Origin: Candidatus Thorarchaeota archaeon
GTDB lineage: Archaea; Asgardarchaeota; Thorarchaeia; Thorarchaeales; Thorarchaeaceae
Reading direction: 5' to 3'
NCBI GenBank assembly: GCA_029855935.1
Contig: JAGSHN010000008.1
Location: forward strand, 1 to 56,017
DNA length: 56,017 nt
Made by a program: the position numbers and the translations under genes. The notes under the pieces are model-generated. The model worked only from the letters and a program-made list of their open reading frames with translations, made no database searches and was not told the origin of the DNA. Shown here one piece after another: positions 34,574-42,836 of this stretch (the stretch's first letter is position 1; each line of letters starts with the position of its first letter).

Positions 34574-35971
34574 TCAGAGCCTATCCGACGAAGGCTGGAT
34601 ATATCTCTCAAAGTCTGCCAATTGTAGAGCAATCCAATGTCTGTCTCTCAGTCTTGCGGTCCTCTTGAGTTTCCTGGCGATTATGCCATAGAATAGACTC
34701 CATCCGTCCAGACCCACCGTGCTTGATTTTCTCCTCAGTGTCCTTAGTAGGTCCTCTGCGGTCCTAGCCTGAATGTCACCCCATTTGACCTCAACGAACA
34801 GAGCAGCCTTCCCGACCTCATCTAGTGCGACAAGGTCAATCTCCTGATCTCTGTACCACCATCGCCCGAGTCTGGAGAACCTGAGAGGCAGGGCTCCATC
34901 TTTGTTTAGCCTTATCAGGAATTGTCTTGCTATCTCTTCAAACACTCCTCCGAGGTATTGATCGTAGTCCTCCATTACCTTATCTACCAGTATCTCCCCC
35001 TGGTCGGTCTCAATCAGGTCGTTGTTCGGATGGACATATCTGAACCAGAATGCAAAGTAGGGGTCATTGACGTAGTATCGCGCCTTTCTGCTCTTCCAGC
35101 TCGCTGTTATGGGAACTTCTCGTCTAACAAACCCGAGATCTCTGAGGATCGAGAGATACTTTCCAACAATCGCCCTCCCAAGGCCAGTCTCGTTCATTAT
35201 CTCGCCCAGTGTTGTCTTTCCTCTTGCCACAGCCTCCATGATTGCAAAGTAGTTTCTCGGCTCATCCAGTTCTTCTCTGAGAACGAAGAGTGCATCCTGG
35301 TACAGGAATGAACTTCTCCTAAAGTAGTTCAGAAGGTTCTCTCGAAAGCCTGACCCGTCGCTGAACTCGAGCAGGTACATCGGAGTGCCACCCACGGCCC
35401 CGTACACCCTCACAAAGTCCTGTACCGAAGAGTGGGGCAGGAACAACTTTGCGCTGAAGAAATCCATTGGCTTCAGCTCCAGTTGTGCCGTTCTCCTTCC
35501 GTAGAGTGGGTTCCTGTAACCAAGTAGTCTCCCCATCATGCTGACCGAGGAACCACATATCACAAGGAAAATCATCGTGCGAGAGAGCTTCAAGTCCCAA
35601 TATTCTTGGAGCACCGAGGGCAGGCTTCTATCGTCCTTGACGAGATATGGAAATTCGTCCAGCACAACTATCTGCCTACTGCTAGTCTTCTGACTGAGAT
35701 ACTCGAAGAAGGAGTCCCAGTCCTGAAGAGGATTCGTCCGAAGAAGATCGTCTTCGAAGTGGTCAGCCAACTTCTCCGTGAAACGCCTGAGGTTCTCAGT
35801 CTTGCTTGTTTCTCGCGCAAGGAGGTAGATCCCACCATGCCTCCGAATCAGTTCCAACAGAAGCGTGGTCTTTCCTATTCTCCTTCTCCCGTACAGAACT
35901 ATGAACTCAGCCCTGTTGAGATCTAGTCTGTCTTCGAGGAGGCTGATCTCGGACTCCCGGTCTATGAACAT
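34574..35971 (-). CDS. Archaeal ATPase (ATPase_2) with C-terminal DUF234/nuclease-like domain
   Basis: This 465-residue protein begins FIDRESEISLLEDRL, the usual start of archaeal ATPase_2 proteins. The P-loop is GRRRIGKTTLL (about 29-40), the Walker B IVVLDEFPYL (about 98-108) and sensor region ICGSSVSMM (about 138-147). A winged-helix segment (about 240-300) is followed by the DUF234 domain; its EIDLVALDEVGK and LFVEVKWG residues are the acidic and ExK parts of a PD-(D/E)xK nuclease-like core. These proteins are frequent in archaeal genomes, often near mobile or defence genes, but their role is poorly known. It is a single gene, oriented against the NosD genes. The ATG at 35971 is preceded by an AT-rich stretch suited to a promoter. 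Confidence 0.92.
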   Translation of the reverse strand: MFIDRESEISLLEDRLDLNRAEFIVLYGRRRIGKTTLLLELIRRHGGIYLLARETSKTENLRRFTEKLADHFEDDLLRTNPLQDWDSFFEYLSQKTSSRQIVVLDEFPYLVKDDRSLPSVLQEYWDLKLSRTMIFLVICGSSVSMMGRLLGYRNPLYGRRTAQLELKPMDFFSAKLFLPHSSVQDFVRVYGAVGGTPMYLLEFSDGSGFRENLLNYFRRSSFLYQDALFVLREELDEPRNYFAIMEAVARGKTTLGEIMNETGLGRAIVGKYLSILRDLGFVRREVPITASWKSRKARYYVNDPYFAFWFRYVHPNNDLIETDQGEILVDKVMEDYDQYLGGVFEEIARQFLIRLNKDGALPLRFSRLGRWWYRDQEIDLVALDEVGKAALFVEVKWGDIQARTAEDLLRTLRRKSSTVGLDGWSLFYGIIARKLKRTARLRDRHWIALQLADFERYIQPSSDRL

Positions 35972-36584
35972 TGTATACTCACAAGTAATTTACTTTCACG
36001 TAGACTAATTGACTCTTTCTGTTCCTCGTGGCGGCAATAGAAGGCCAATCCGCTAGACTTCCAATACGTCAGGGGAGTCACAGTGCATTCGATCATACGG
36101 TTTCCAAGTGATTCTCATCTTGCCAGATGCGTCATCTGTCAAAACGGAAGTCCTGTGAAGTTAGGGGGGTGGGCTGATGGTGTAGTTGTGGATGTTGTTG
36201 CACTTCTGGTTGTCGTGACCAGACGACGCCATTGACTTGAGTAAGACGCTTTTCCGGAGAGCGCTGAGACTGCGGTCCCGATGTTGATCCTGTCAGGCAA
36301 GATGCCTCACCGTCTTTCTGATCCAACAAGGCGAGGTTGAAACGAGGGAACCTGTGATTGCCGACATGCAGAGTATGCCCTGTGAACCTCTGACGGCAGA
36401 ACGCTCTGGGAGGCGCTTGAGAAACACTGTTCTCACATAAGTCATCGTGACTCCTGTTGACCACTCAGGCCTCGAGAGGGCATTGGCTTCATAGAACTTC
36501 TCCGATTGCTATCGACATGCCTTTGCCCCAATACTATTTACCGCAAGAGACTGTCTGTGGGGTTCATTGTGACACGAGCGGACG
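35972..36584. other. 613-base stretch containing a NosD Ig-domain fragment
   Basis: The left part should carry the ATPase_2 promoter (AT-rich CAAGTAATTTACTTTCACG at 35981-35999). A short NosD fossil lies at about 36040-36145 and is listed separately. The rest, up to the decayed fourth NosD copy, has no supported gene. A TATA-like ACTATTTACC near 36531 may be the old promoter of that copy. Confidence 0.55.
36040..36145 (+). pseudogene. Fossil fragment of a NosD-family Ig domain
   Basis: The DNA near 36085-36145 resembles 26997-27065 in the first NosD gene: CATTCGATCATACGGTTTCC here and CATTCAATCATATGGAGTCC there, followed by CAAGTGATTCTCATCTTGCC and CAAGCGATGCTCATCCTGCC. Translated, it gives HSIIRFPSDSHLARC next to the intact HSIIWSPSDAHPASY. 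The fragment has no start or stop of its own and sits 450 bases upstream of the fourth NosD copy, showing that another copy once lay here. Confidence 0.6.
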
Positions 36585-37283
36585 GTGAATGTGTTATCGG
36601 TTGCGAGATGGAGCCGCCCTCATGAAGCTCTCTGCTGCTCTGTGCGCCTCTTTCTTGTGATCGTCACTCTGGCGGGTATTCTTGCCGCTGCCCCTGCCAC
36701 TACTCCGTTTTCAACGAGCAACGGGTCCCGTACGGTCGGTGACCATACAGGAGAAGAGACTAATCGGTCTGTGCGGTACGCGGTGTCCTACACTTCTCAC
36801 GATCCAATCAGCAATTCCTGCAATACCGACTTTGCATCGCAGGGCTGGCCGGGAAATGGCACAGAGGCCGACCCGTACGTGATTGAGGAACTGAGCAACC
36901 ACCAGCGGAAATTGCATCATCTTGGATACAACTGTCTATTTTGTGATACGCGACTGCCTGCTCACAGGGCGGGACCTCCGGGAACGGAGTGACTCTGGAG
37001 ACTGTAATCCACGGAAAGGTAGAGGGATGTATGATCTCAGTAGAAGGAATTGGTGTACACCTGTACGACTCCTGCTCGGGCAACAATGTGGTGAACAATA
37101 CTATCTCAAGCAACTCAGTTGGTGTGTACCTGTCCTCCTCCTCGAACAACAGTGTGGTGAGCAACACAATCCCAGATAACTCATAATGTGGTGTGTGGCT
37201 GGTCTCTACTTCGGACTACAATAGATTGTCAAGTGTGAATACTGCGGTCACAGTCTGAGCCTAGACCTGTACGAGAAGTAGCC
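36585..37283 (+). pseudogene. Frameshifted and internally deleted fourth NosD copy
   Basis: The first frame (36585-36992, GTG start) has a hydrophobic segment, then YTSHDPIS and DFASQGWPGNGTEADPYV, the family marker. It then shifts frame: the plus-one frame continues TVYFVIRDCLL and VEGCMISVEG (about 36922-37186), with NNSVVSNTIPDNS, and ends in TAA. Right after it, 37225-37283 encodes IVKCEYCGHSLSLDLYEK, the zinc-ribbon end of the first NosD gene, almost identical at DNA level to 28149-28207. Everything between coils and tail is deleted. So the copy was once like the first NosD gene, with a cytosolic zinc ribbon. Confidence 0.82.
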
Positions 37284-38045
37284 AAGACATCGTGACTGAC
37301 TGACGACATTCAAACAAGTCGCACGAGAGCCTGCTGAACATCCCGTGCGCCCCTACCCGGCCAGCCCGTGCTGGAGTACGGACAGTGCAGATCTCCTACC
37401 TCTCTAGCTTGGGTCGAGGCTACCTCTCCTCCTTGACACTAATCTTCCCATTCCCCGCATCCAAGTCAAGCCGGAAGTACTTGATAAGTCGCGATATCCC
37501 GAGGTCGTCAAACTTCCAAGACCTCATTTCCAGTCTTGAGTCAATCCCGCCGGGTGCAACAATCACAGGCTGAAAATTGTGGTGGTCGGCCCCAATGAGG
37601 TGCTGGCCGTAGTCCTTCGCCCGGAGCACATATCGGCGCATCCATTCAACGATTGTTTGTTCGACTAGTCTGGCTCTCAAGTCTATGATACGGTACTCGA
37701 CCTCACATCCTCTCCAATACATTGCTAGAGTGTCAATCTTTCCCGTTTCAACTCCGCAGGGTACCTCTTGTCAAACCTTACTATGTCCGGACTGGAGATT
37801 CTGTTGGGACTCCTGTCGCGTCTAACTGCTCACGAGATACCAAGTTGTCGATTATGAACACATGGACCCTTTCAGATATCTGCGAGACCATATCACCAGA
37901 CGCTGGGCTCCTACTAGTAGGGGCTGCCTAGTCGGTACCTATCGAGGCCGCTTGTATCCCCATACAGCTGGTCCTCTTGCCGTAGCAGTGCAGAGTATAT
38001 TAGGGTTCGACTGGCACGGTAGCGTTGCAAATAGGGCTGGAACAC
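37284..38045. other. 762-base stretch: duplicated NosD downstream flank and minus-strand remnant
   Basis: 37284-37570 is a diverged copy of 28210-28490. A minus-strand frame, 37420-37722, encodes about 100 residues ending VAPGGIDSRLE ... IKYFRLDLDAG, matching the fragment at 28335. I think it is the best-preserved piece of the decayed gene found between NosD copies; its family is unknown. 37730-38045 carries the promoter of the methyltransferase gene, with AGTATATTAG (37994-38003) as a TATA-like box. Confidence 0.55.
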
Positions 38046-39230
38046 ATGACAGAGAAAGGGTCCGGTATGAAGGATTACGATCCAGATGAAGAGGAAGACG
38101 TGACAGTCCAGATGAGGCTAGAGGGGGCCGCCGAAGGAACCCGAGCACCAGCGAACCTCGTAATGGATAGAGTGAGATTCTCTGAGGTTCTTGAAGAGGC
38201 GGAGTCTTCCGACAGACTCGTCACGCTGAGGAACGTCATTCGGCGACTGAGGGCCATCATCGAGTCACCAAAGTCCGACCGTGAGACAATCATCCGTGAG
38301 AGGCCGGACGCAGAGGGCTGCACCGTGATCGTGAGGCGGGATATCCTCCTCTCCGAGCTCGACCAGATCCTTGAGGCCCGTACGATTGAGCGAGCCAAGT
38401 ATTACGTCAGGCGCCTGCGTGCAGGCATCCTTGGGACAAAGACGAATCACATCAACGAGATCAACCTGCTCAGATGGAAGGAATACGACGACATCATCAC
38501 AGATAGCCTCTGGATACTGCCCAGAAGGGACACGTCAGGCGCTCATCTCGCGTGGTACTGGGGGAACTTCATACCGCAGATTCCGCGTCAGATGATGCTG
38601 CGCTACACCCGCACGGGCGACTGGGTCCTGGACACGTTCGTCGGCAGCGGGACCACGCTCATCGAGTGTCGCCGTCTCGGACGCAATGGCATCGGCATAG
38701 AGCTGAATCCGGAGGTTGCTGAACGGGCAAGAGAACTCGTCGAGAGCGAGCCAAACGAGCACGGAGTTGTGTCCGATATCGTGGTCGGTGACAGCCGGAC
38801 AATAGACATCGCCGAGATGCTGAAGAGGTACGGCATAGACAGCGTCCAGCTGGTCATCATGCACCCTCCATATCACGACATCATCAAGTTCACCGAGGAT
38901 GACAGAGACCTATCGAATGCGCCGACTGTTGATGAGTTTCTCAAGATGTTCGGCGAGGTCGTCGACAACGTCACACCATATCTTGAGAAGGGCCGCTACC
39001 TCGTCCTTGTGATCGGTGACAAGTATACGAAGGGTGAGTGGATTCCGCTCGGCTTCTACTGCATGCAGGAAGTGATGGATCGGGACTATCTCCTCAAGAG
39101 CATCATCGTGAAGAACTTCGAGGAGACACGCGGAAAGAGAGCGCAGAAGGAGCTGTGGAGGTACCGCGCTCTGGCGGGCGGATTCTACGTGTTCAAGCAC
39201 GAGTACATTATGCTATTCGTGAAGAAATGA
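38046..39230 (+). CDS. Orphan DNA methyltransferase (amino-methyltransferase type)
   Basis: I chose ATG 38046; a TTG at 38025 extends it by seven codons. The TATA-like box lies 45 bases upstream. The 394-residue protein has an acidic start, a helical N-terminal part (to about 140), and a methyltransferase core with the motif order permuted or split: LDTFVGSGTTLIECRR near residue 200 is the AdoMet-binding motif, IGIELNP follows, and VIMHPPYHDI near 275 is the catalytic PPY motif of amino-methyltransferases, in which the usual Asp/Ser is His. LVLVIGDKYTKGEWIPLG ends the core. Family members methylate the amino group of adenine or cytosine in DNA. No restriction gene adjoins it on the same strand. 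The HPPY variant may affect base choice or activity. Confidence 0.85.
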   Translation: MTEKGSGMKDYDPDEEEDVTVQMRLEGAAEGTRAPANLVMDRVRFSEVLEEAESSDRLVTLRNVIRRLRAIIESPKSDRETIIRERPDAEGCTVIVRRDILLSELDQILEARTIERAKYYVRRLRAGILGTKTNHINEINLLRWKEYDDIITDSLWILPRRDTSGAHLAWYWGNFIPQIPRQMMLRYTRTGDWVLDTFVGSGTTLIECRRLGRNGIGIELNPEVAERARELVESEPNEHGVVSDIVVGDSRTIDIAEMLKRYGIDSVQLVIMHPPYHDIIKFTEDDRDLSNAPTVDEFLKMFGEVVDNVTPYLEKGRYLVLVIGDKYTKGEWIPLGFYCMQEVMDRDYLLKSIIVKNFEETRGKRAQKELWRYRALAGGFYVFKHEYIMLFVKK

Positions 39231-39416
39231 CGGTGACAATCAGTCAGTGACCCAATACTGTCAGCAAACGGGAGGCGATAGTCAAGTGCCGGGCTGTTCT
39301 TGTATCTGGAGGAAGTGCGCAGACCAGCCCGGTGAAACAATGGTCCGTTCGTGTGACCACAACAATTAGTCTGGAGCGACTTTTCCGAGAATGTAGACCA
39401 TCTATGAACACGACCA

Positions 39417-40376
39417 TTAGTCGCCAATCCAGGAGTCGATTGTCGCCTGAACCTCGTCATCTGAGGATTGCCTGTAAATCTTGCCAAACTTTCTTCTTGC
39501 CTTTTCAACCAGGGGGTCTCTTCGTTGTGAATATGGTACGTAGAATGCCCCTGGCTCAACGAGGGAGAGGTTACGCTCAATCACTTCACGCATTCTCGGG
39601 TTTATCTCAAAGCCCAAGTAGTGGCGAAACGAGCCCTTGCAAGCCACTGCTGTAGTCCCGTTCCCCATAAACGGGTCCAACACTAGGTCGCCCGGACGCG
39701 ATGTGAAATCAATACACCTCATAACAAGGCTTTCGGGAAGTTTCGTACCGTTCTTGACCTGCCCTCTCAGATATGTTCGATTAATCTCCCACACATCGAG
39801 CGGGTAATGCTCAATCTTGTTGAAATAGTATCTTGTGGGGTCTTTCACGAGAAACAAGAGATGGTAGTGGCTGGTCACAAACTTGCGCCTTGTGAAAACT
39901 CCAAACTGGTACTTCCAAATGATATGGTTGATGAGGGTAAGACCGCTTGCGTCTATCGCATCGAGCACGTCACGTAGGTTTGTCCATCCGCTGAACACCC
40001 AAGCAGAGCCTGAGGGTTTGAGGATTCTTGCAAGTCGACTTATCCAAGCATTCGTGAATTCCGCGTAGTCTTGGCGAATCTCCTGATAGCCCTCTACCAC
40101 TAGGTCGGAGTCGCGATTGTACACTGTTTCTCTTCCATTAAACTCAATACCAAACGGAGGGTCCGCAACTATCACATCAATGCACTCATCGGGTAGGCGG
40201 TCCATTGCTGGAATGCAGTCCTCGTAGTAGATCACATCAACTTCGAAGTCGAATTCCGCGTTCTCGTACGCAGACTGCGCCTCCTCCCAACTCCAATCAT
40301 TAGTAGGTCTGAAGCGAAGCGCTGCTTCATGCGGTACGTAACGCCGCTTTCGCTTCTTTCTTGGTTCGGCTCTCAT
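39417..40376 (-). CDS. DNA adenine-type methyltransferase (DPPF, beta order)
   Basis: I place the start at ATG 40376; the longer frame from 40553 would overlap the divergent gene and its first 59 residues look untranslated. The protein (319 residues) starts with a basic patch. It has ADPPFGIEF near residue 75, the catalytic motif typical of N6-adenine enzymes, and then VLDPFMGNGTT near 245, the AdoMet motif. Catalysis first, AdoMet last, is the beta arrangement. ILKPSGSAWVFSGW is the segment after the catalytic motif. A target-recognition region lies between. It is divergent to a protein ending in an iron-sulfur loop with 69 bases between, a layout typical of restriction-modification pairs. 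Confidence 0.92.
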   Translation of the reverse strand: MRAEPRKKRKRRYVPHEAALRFRPTNDWSWEEAQSAYENAEFDFEVDVIYYEDCIPAMDRLPDECIDVIVADPPFGIEFNGRETVYNRDSDLVVEGYQEIRQDYAEFTNAWISRLARILKPSGSAWVFSGWTNLRDVLDAIDASGLTLINHIIWKYQFGVFTRRKFVTSHYHLLFLVKDPTRYYFNKIEHYPLDVWEINRTYLRGQVKNGTKLPESLVMRCIDFTSRPGDLVLDPFMGNGTTAVACKGSFRHYLGFEINPRMREVIERNLSLVEPGAFYVPYSQRRDPLVEKARRKFGKIYRQSSDDEVQATIDSWIGD

Positions 40377-40445
40377 TACGTGTGCATTGCTCCATGAACT
40401 CTTATAAGAGTCACCCAACAGCCTGTAAGGTAGGGGATACGGCAA

Positions 40446-41633
40446 TTGATACTTGGGCGTGACTTGGCAGAGGAGCTCACACTTCGGATTGCCTCGGTTG
40501 GCACGCTGGCAGGGAAGACCGATTCGACCCATCTTGTTGCTCCTCTGAAACACTTCTTTGACTCGCGAGGATATCTGCTCGTAGATGAGATTGGAGTCAA
40601 AGATGGCAAATGGACTAGGAAGGAGATTCTTGCGCGGTATCTCTTGTTAAGAACCGTGGTCGACCAGGGCCCAGATATCAAGGGAATCCGGATGCTGTTG
40701 GTCGAGGTTCTAAACAAGCTCTACAGTCACGATATTGCGATACTGCACGAGCCACTTGATTTCTTCAGGAACATCGACACAGTAGTCAAAGTTGTGAAGT
40801 CAAGTCACGAATCCATCAAGAAGGCAAGAGCTGAGGAGTGGGCCAAGGCTGAAGGTAGCACGCCGAATAGGTACAGTCTCATCTACGGGCAATCAATGCG
40901 AGGCCTAGTTTCGACAAGGCAAGTCTTGGAGTTTTGCATCTCCCGCTGGGGCACGCCGCTTGCTGTTCCTCTTATCCTAGAACAGAGAGGCCAAAGTCTT
41001 GTTGAATTTGTGGAGAGGCACGAGTCGGCAGAGCTTATGAGCAGGGATCTAAAGAGCAATGAAGAGGTAGGCCTGGGGCAAGTGATTGGTGACAAGGCCT
41101 GCCACGTCTTTGCGAAAGCATATGTGCACACTTACAAGATGTCCTATTCAATCACGGATGCTGGGTGGAGCCCCTACTCGTTCGAACTGCCACTAGACAG
41201 TAATGCGGGACGTGTCCTATTTGGAACGGGATGGCTCCAATGTTGGGCGGATCTCTCATCATACGAGAAGTGGGACGTAATAAGGAAGAGGGCAGGAAAG
41301 GGCGGCACCGACTACATAAGAGTGACAAACATACGCAATCAGTCGATCCCAAAGGACAAACTGGGCAGAAGCCTCTTGCATAAGTATGACACAGTTGTGC
41401 GCCACCATCTCAAGACTAGGACTCGTTGGAGCCGTGTGAGAATCCAAGAGATTCCGAATGCCATTCTCCTAGGTACAGAATACGGTATAGGTGACTTTGA
41501 TGACGGGCTACTTGAGATTGGCCTCAAGTACTGCAAGAACCACTCGAATCCCGATTGTGGTGCCTGTCCGCTATCTGACATATGTGTGGGACACACCTCA
41601 AGGCCTGATTGGATAGTTGGGTACAGGACCTGA
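40446..41633 (+). CDS. Protein with C-terminal endonuclease III/MutY-like [4Fe-4S] loop, divergent to a methyltransferase
   Basis: This 395-residue frame starts at TTG with AGGGGA about 9 bases before it. Most of the protein is unfamiliar: helical, with no PD-ExK or HNH motif that I can see. The end, from about residue 355, is striking: LLEIGLKYC, then C-x7-C-x2-C-x5-C with PDCGACPLSDIC. In endonuclease III and MutY, a helix with (A)LxxLGxxxC leads into C-x6-C-x2-C-x5-C that holds a [4Fe-4S] cluster, often with the same PxCxxCPLxxxC words. This suggests a DNA-glycosylase-like or otherwise DNA-binding iron-sulfur protein. A catalytic Lys/Asp of the helix-hairpin-helix family is not clearly identifiable. 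As the partner of an adenine methyltransferase it could be the restriction component or a repair enzyme. The function is not settled. Confidence 0.72.
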   Translation: MILGRDLAEELTLRIASVGTLAGKTDSTHLVAPLKHFFDSRGYLLVDEIGVKDGKWTRKEILARYLLLRTVVDQGPDIKGIRMLLVEVLNKLYSHDIAILHEPLDFFRNIDTVVKVVKSSHESIKKARAEEWAKAEGSTPNRYSLIYGQSMRGLVSTRQVLEFCISRWGTPLAVPLILEQRGQSLVEFVERHESAELMSRDLKSNEEVGLGQVIGDKACHVFAKAYVHTYKMSYSITDAGWSPYSFELPLDSNAGRVLFGTGWLQCWADLSSYEKWDVIRKRAGKGGTDYIRVTNIRNQSIPKDKLGRSLLHKYDTVVRHHLKTRTRWSRVRIQEIPNAILLGTEYGIGDFDDGLLEIGLKYCKNHSNPDCGACPLSDICVGHTSRPDWIVGYRT

Positions 41634-42055
41634 GGATTGATACATAGGCCAACGACGTAGATCTTACAGGGAATCGGATTGGGAAGGCTGGGCGCTTGAT
41701 GCCACACAAGGCAGGACAGGTCTCTTCACATAAGATGGAAATGAAGGTCACCAAGGCTGCCGTGCGTTTAGGTATGCGACCACTTTGTTCCTGCTTGTCG
41801 CAGGAAATACAGAGGCACAGGATACCATGCCGCCTTTTGACACCACGTTTGAGACACTCTCCACCAGCCAGCACGAAATCAGTACCGACGTAGAGCTCCT
41901 TCCGCAGGAACGAAACAACACGTCGAGCATCAGAATAGGCGATTCTCCATTCGCCGGGTTGGACACCGTCGGGAGCATCGGGATCTACTTTCCCGCAACC
42001 CAGAGGGGCGAAACTGTGCTGCACATTCATCTTGAGTACGGGAGTCTTCGACCTG
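41634..42055. other. 422-base stretch between the modification pair and the MNT gene
   Basis: Frames of 130-195 codons are open on both strands here (41524-42108 minus and 41785-42180 plus), but they overlap the neighbouring coding genes, lack ribosome sites and contain no domain, so I do not call them. Nothing else, such as a hairpin or RNA, stands out. Confidence 0.4.
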
Positions 42056-42439
42056 TCATTTGCGTGGCATCCACCCCTCTGGTGTCCGACGAATTCCACG
42101 GCGTTCAATCACCTGCGCGCATTTCCGCCGTAGCTTCTCCGAGACACCGAGGTCGTCGTACAAGACTCGCCCCTCTGTGAGCGCGTCCAGCAGGATTGTG
42201 TGCGCCTGCTCCAGTAGGACCTCGGCCTCGTCAGGCCTGATCACGAACAGGTCAACTCCGTGGTCACGGGCCCTAGCACGCAGCTCTGCTCGAGGCAAGT
42301 CCTCTCCTGTGATCAGCAGTACGTCGTAGTCGCTCATATAGGACGCCGTGCCCCGGATTCGGGACCCGAACAGGAAAGCGCTCGAGGGTCGAGTCGTCCC
42401 ACGCAGACGTCGGACGAAGGCTGGGAACTCGCGGGCCAA
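42056..42439 (-). CDS. MNT-type nucleotidyltransferase, probable antitoxin
   Basis: This 127-residue protein has the minimal nucleotidyltransferase core: FLFGSRIRGTASYMSDYDVLL (about 23-43), with GS followed ten residues later by the two Asp of DYD, plus a third acidic position in VDLFVI. This metal-binding triad fits the MNT family. In archaea and bacteria MNT genes pair with HEPN genes, and in tested pairs the MNT protein adds AMP to the HEPN toxin to silence it. The paired HEPN gene lies 13 bases upstream on the same strand. The first Met of the frame is used; a clear ribosome site is not obvious. Confidence 0.88.
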   Translation of the reverse strand: MAREFPAFVRRLRGTTRPSSAFLFGSRIRGTASYMSDYDVLLITGEDLPRAELRARARDHGVDLFVIRPDEAEVLLEQAHTILLDALTEGRVLYDDLGVSEKLRRKCAQVIERRGIRRTPEGWMPRK

Positions 42440-42452
42440 CTTCTCGCTCTGC

Positions 42453-42836
42453 TCACGGAGTTGGCGGACGAACCTTCCGTAGGAAATCGATCATCACCTC
42501 CATACGCCTGATGGCCTCTGCTGCTTCTTCCCGCGTGTAGTCGTTGAGTCTCGCATCAGGATCTCGGGCCTGTAGATAGTGCTCGCTCAGAGCCCGAGCG
42601 CACTCTGTCACCCTTGGCGGGACCTCAATCCCTGTTCCGGCAAGGGCGCGCAGTAGCGTAGTGAGCGAGTGAGAGTAAGGCCTAGCGCCGGTGATCTGAA
42701 TCAGAAGGCCCTTCAGGTAGAAGTCAACGGCCTGCTGCGCCGAATAGCATGAGAAGTCGTAGCGTTGTTTCTCAAGTGACTCGCTTGCCAGTTCCTGGTA
42801 CATCTGACTTCTCTCGAACCACTTCTCTGTCATCAC
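42453..42836 (-). CDS. HEPN-domain protein, probable RNase toxin partner
   Basis: This 127-residue all-helical protein begins WFERSQMYQELASESLEKQ and contains CYSAQQAVDFYLKGLLI, the typical HEPN helix with AxQxAExxLK-like spacing, and YSHSLTTLL followed by ARDPDARLNDYTREEA. The last matches the R(Y/D)PD and Y/T region of PF05168 HEPN proteins. The strict RxxxxxH catalytic motif of the RNase type is not complete in this position, so RNase activity is likely but not shown. Two Met codons (42836 and 42833) could each be the start. It forms a two-gene unit with the MNT gene 13 bases downstream, a familiar toxin-antitoxin arrangement. Confidence 0.85.
   Translation of the reverse strand: MMTEKWFERSQMYQELASESLEKQRYDFSCYSAQQAVDFYLKGLLIQITGARPYSHSLTTLLRALAGTGIEVPPRVTECARALSEHYLQARDPDARLNDYTREEAAEAIRRMEVMIDFLRKVRPPTP

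Noticed and set aside
41524-42108. Long minus-strand frame of 194 codons between the iron-sulfur gene and the MNT gene
   Set aside because: It overlaps the 3' end of the iron-sulfur gene and the end of the MNT gene, has no ribosome site and no domain, and its composition is that of a shadow frame.
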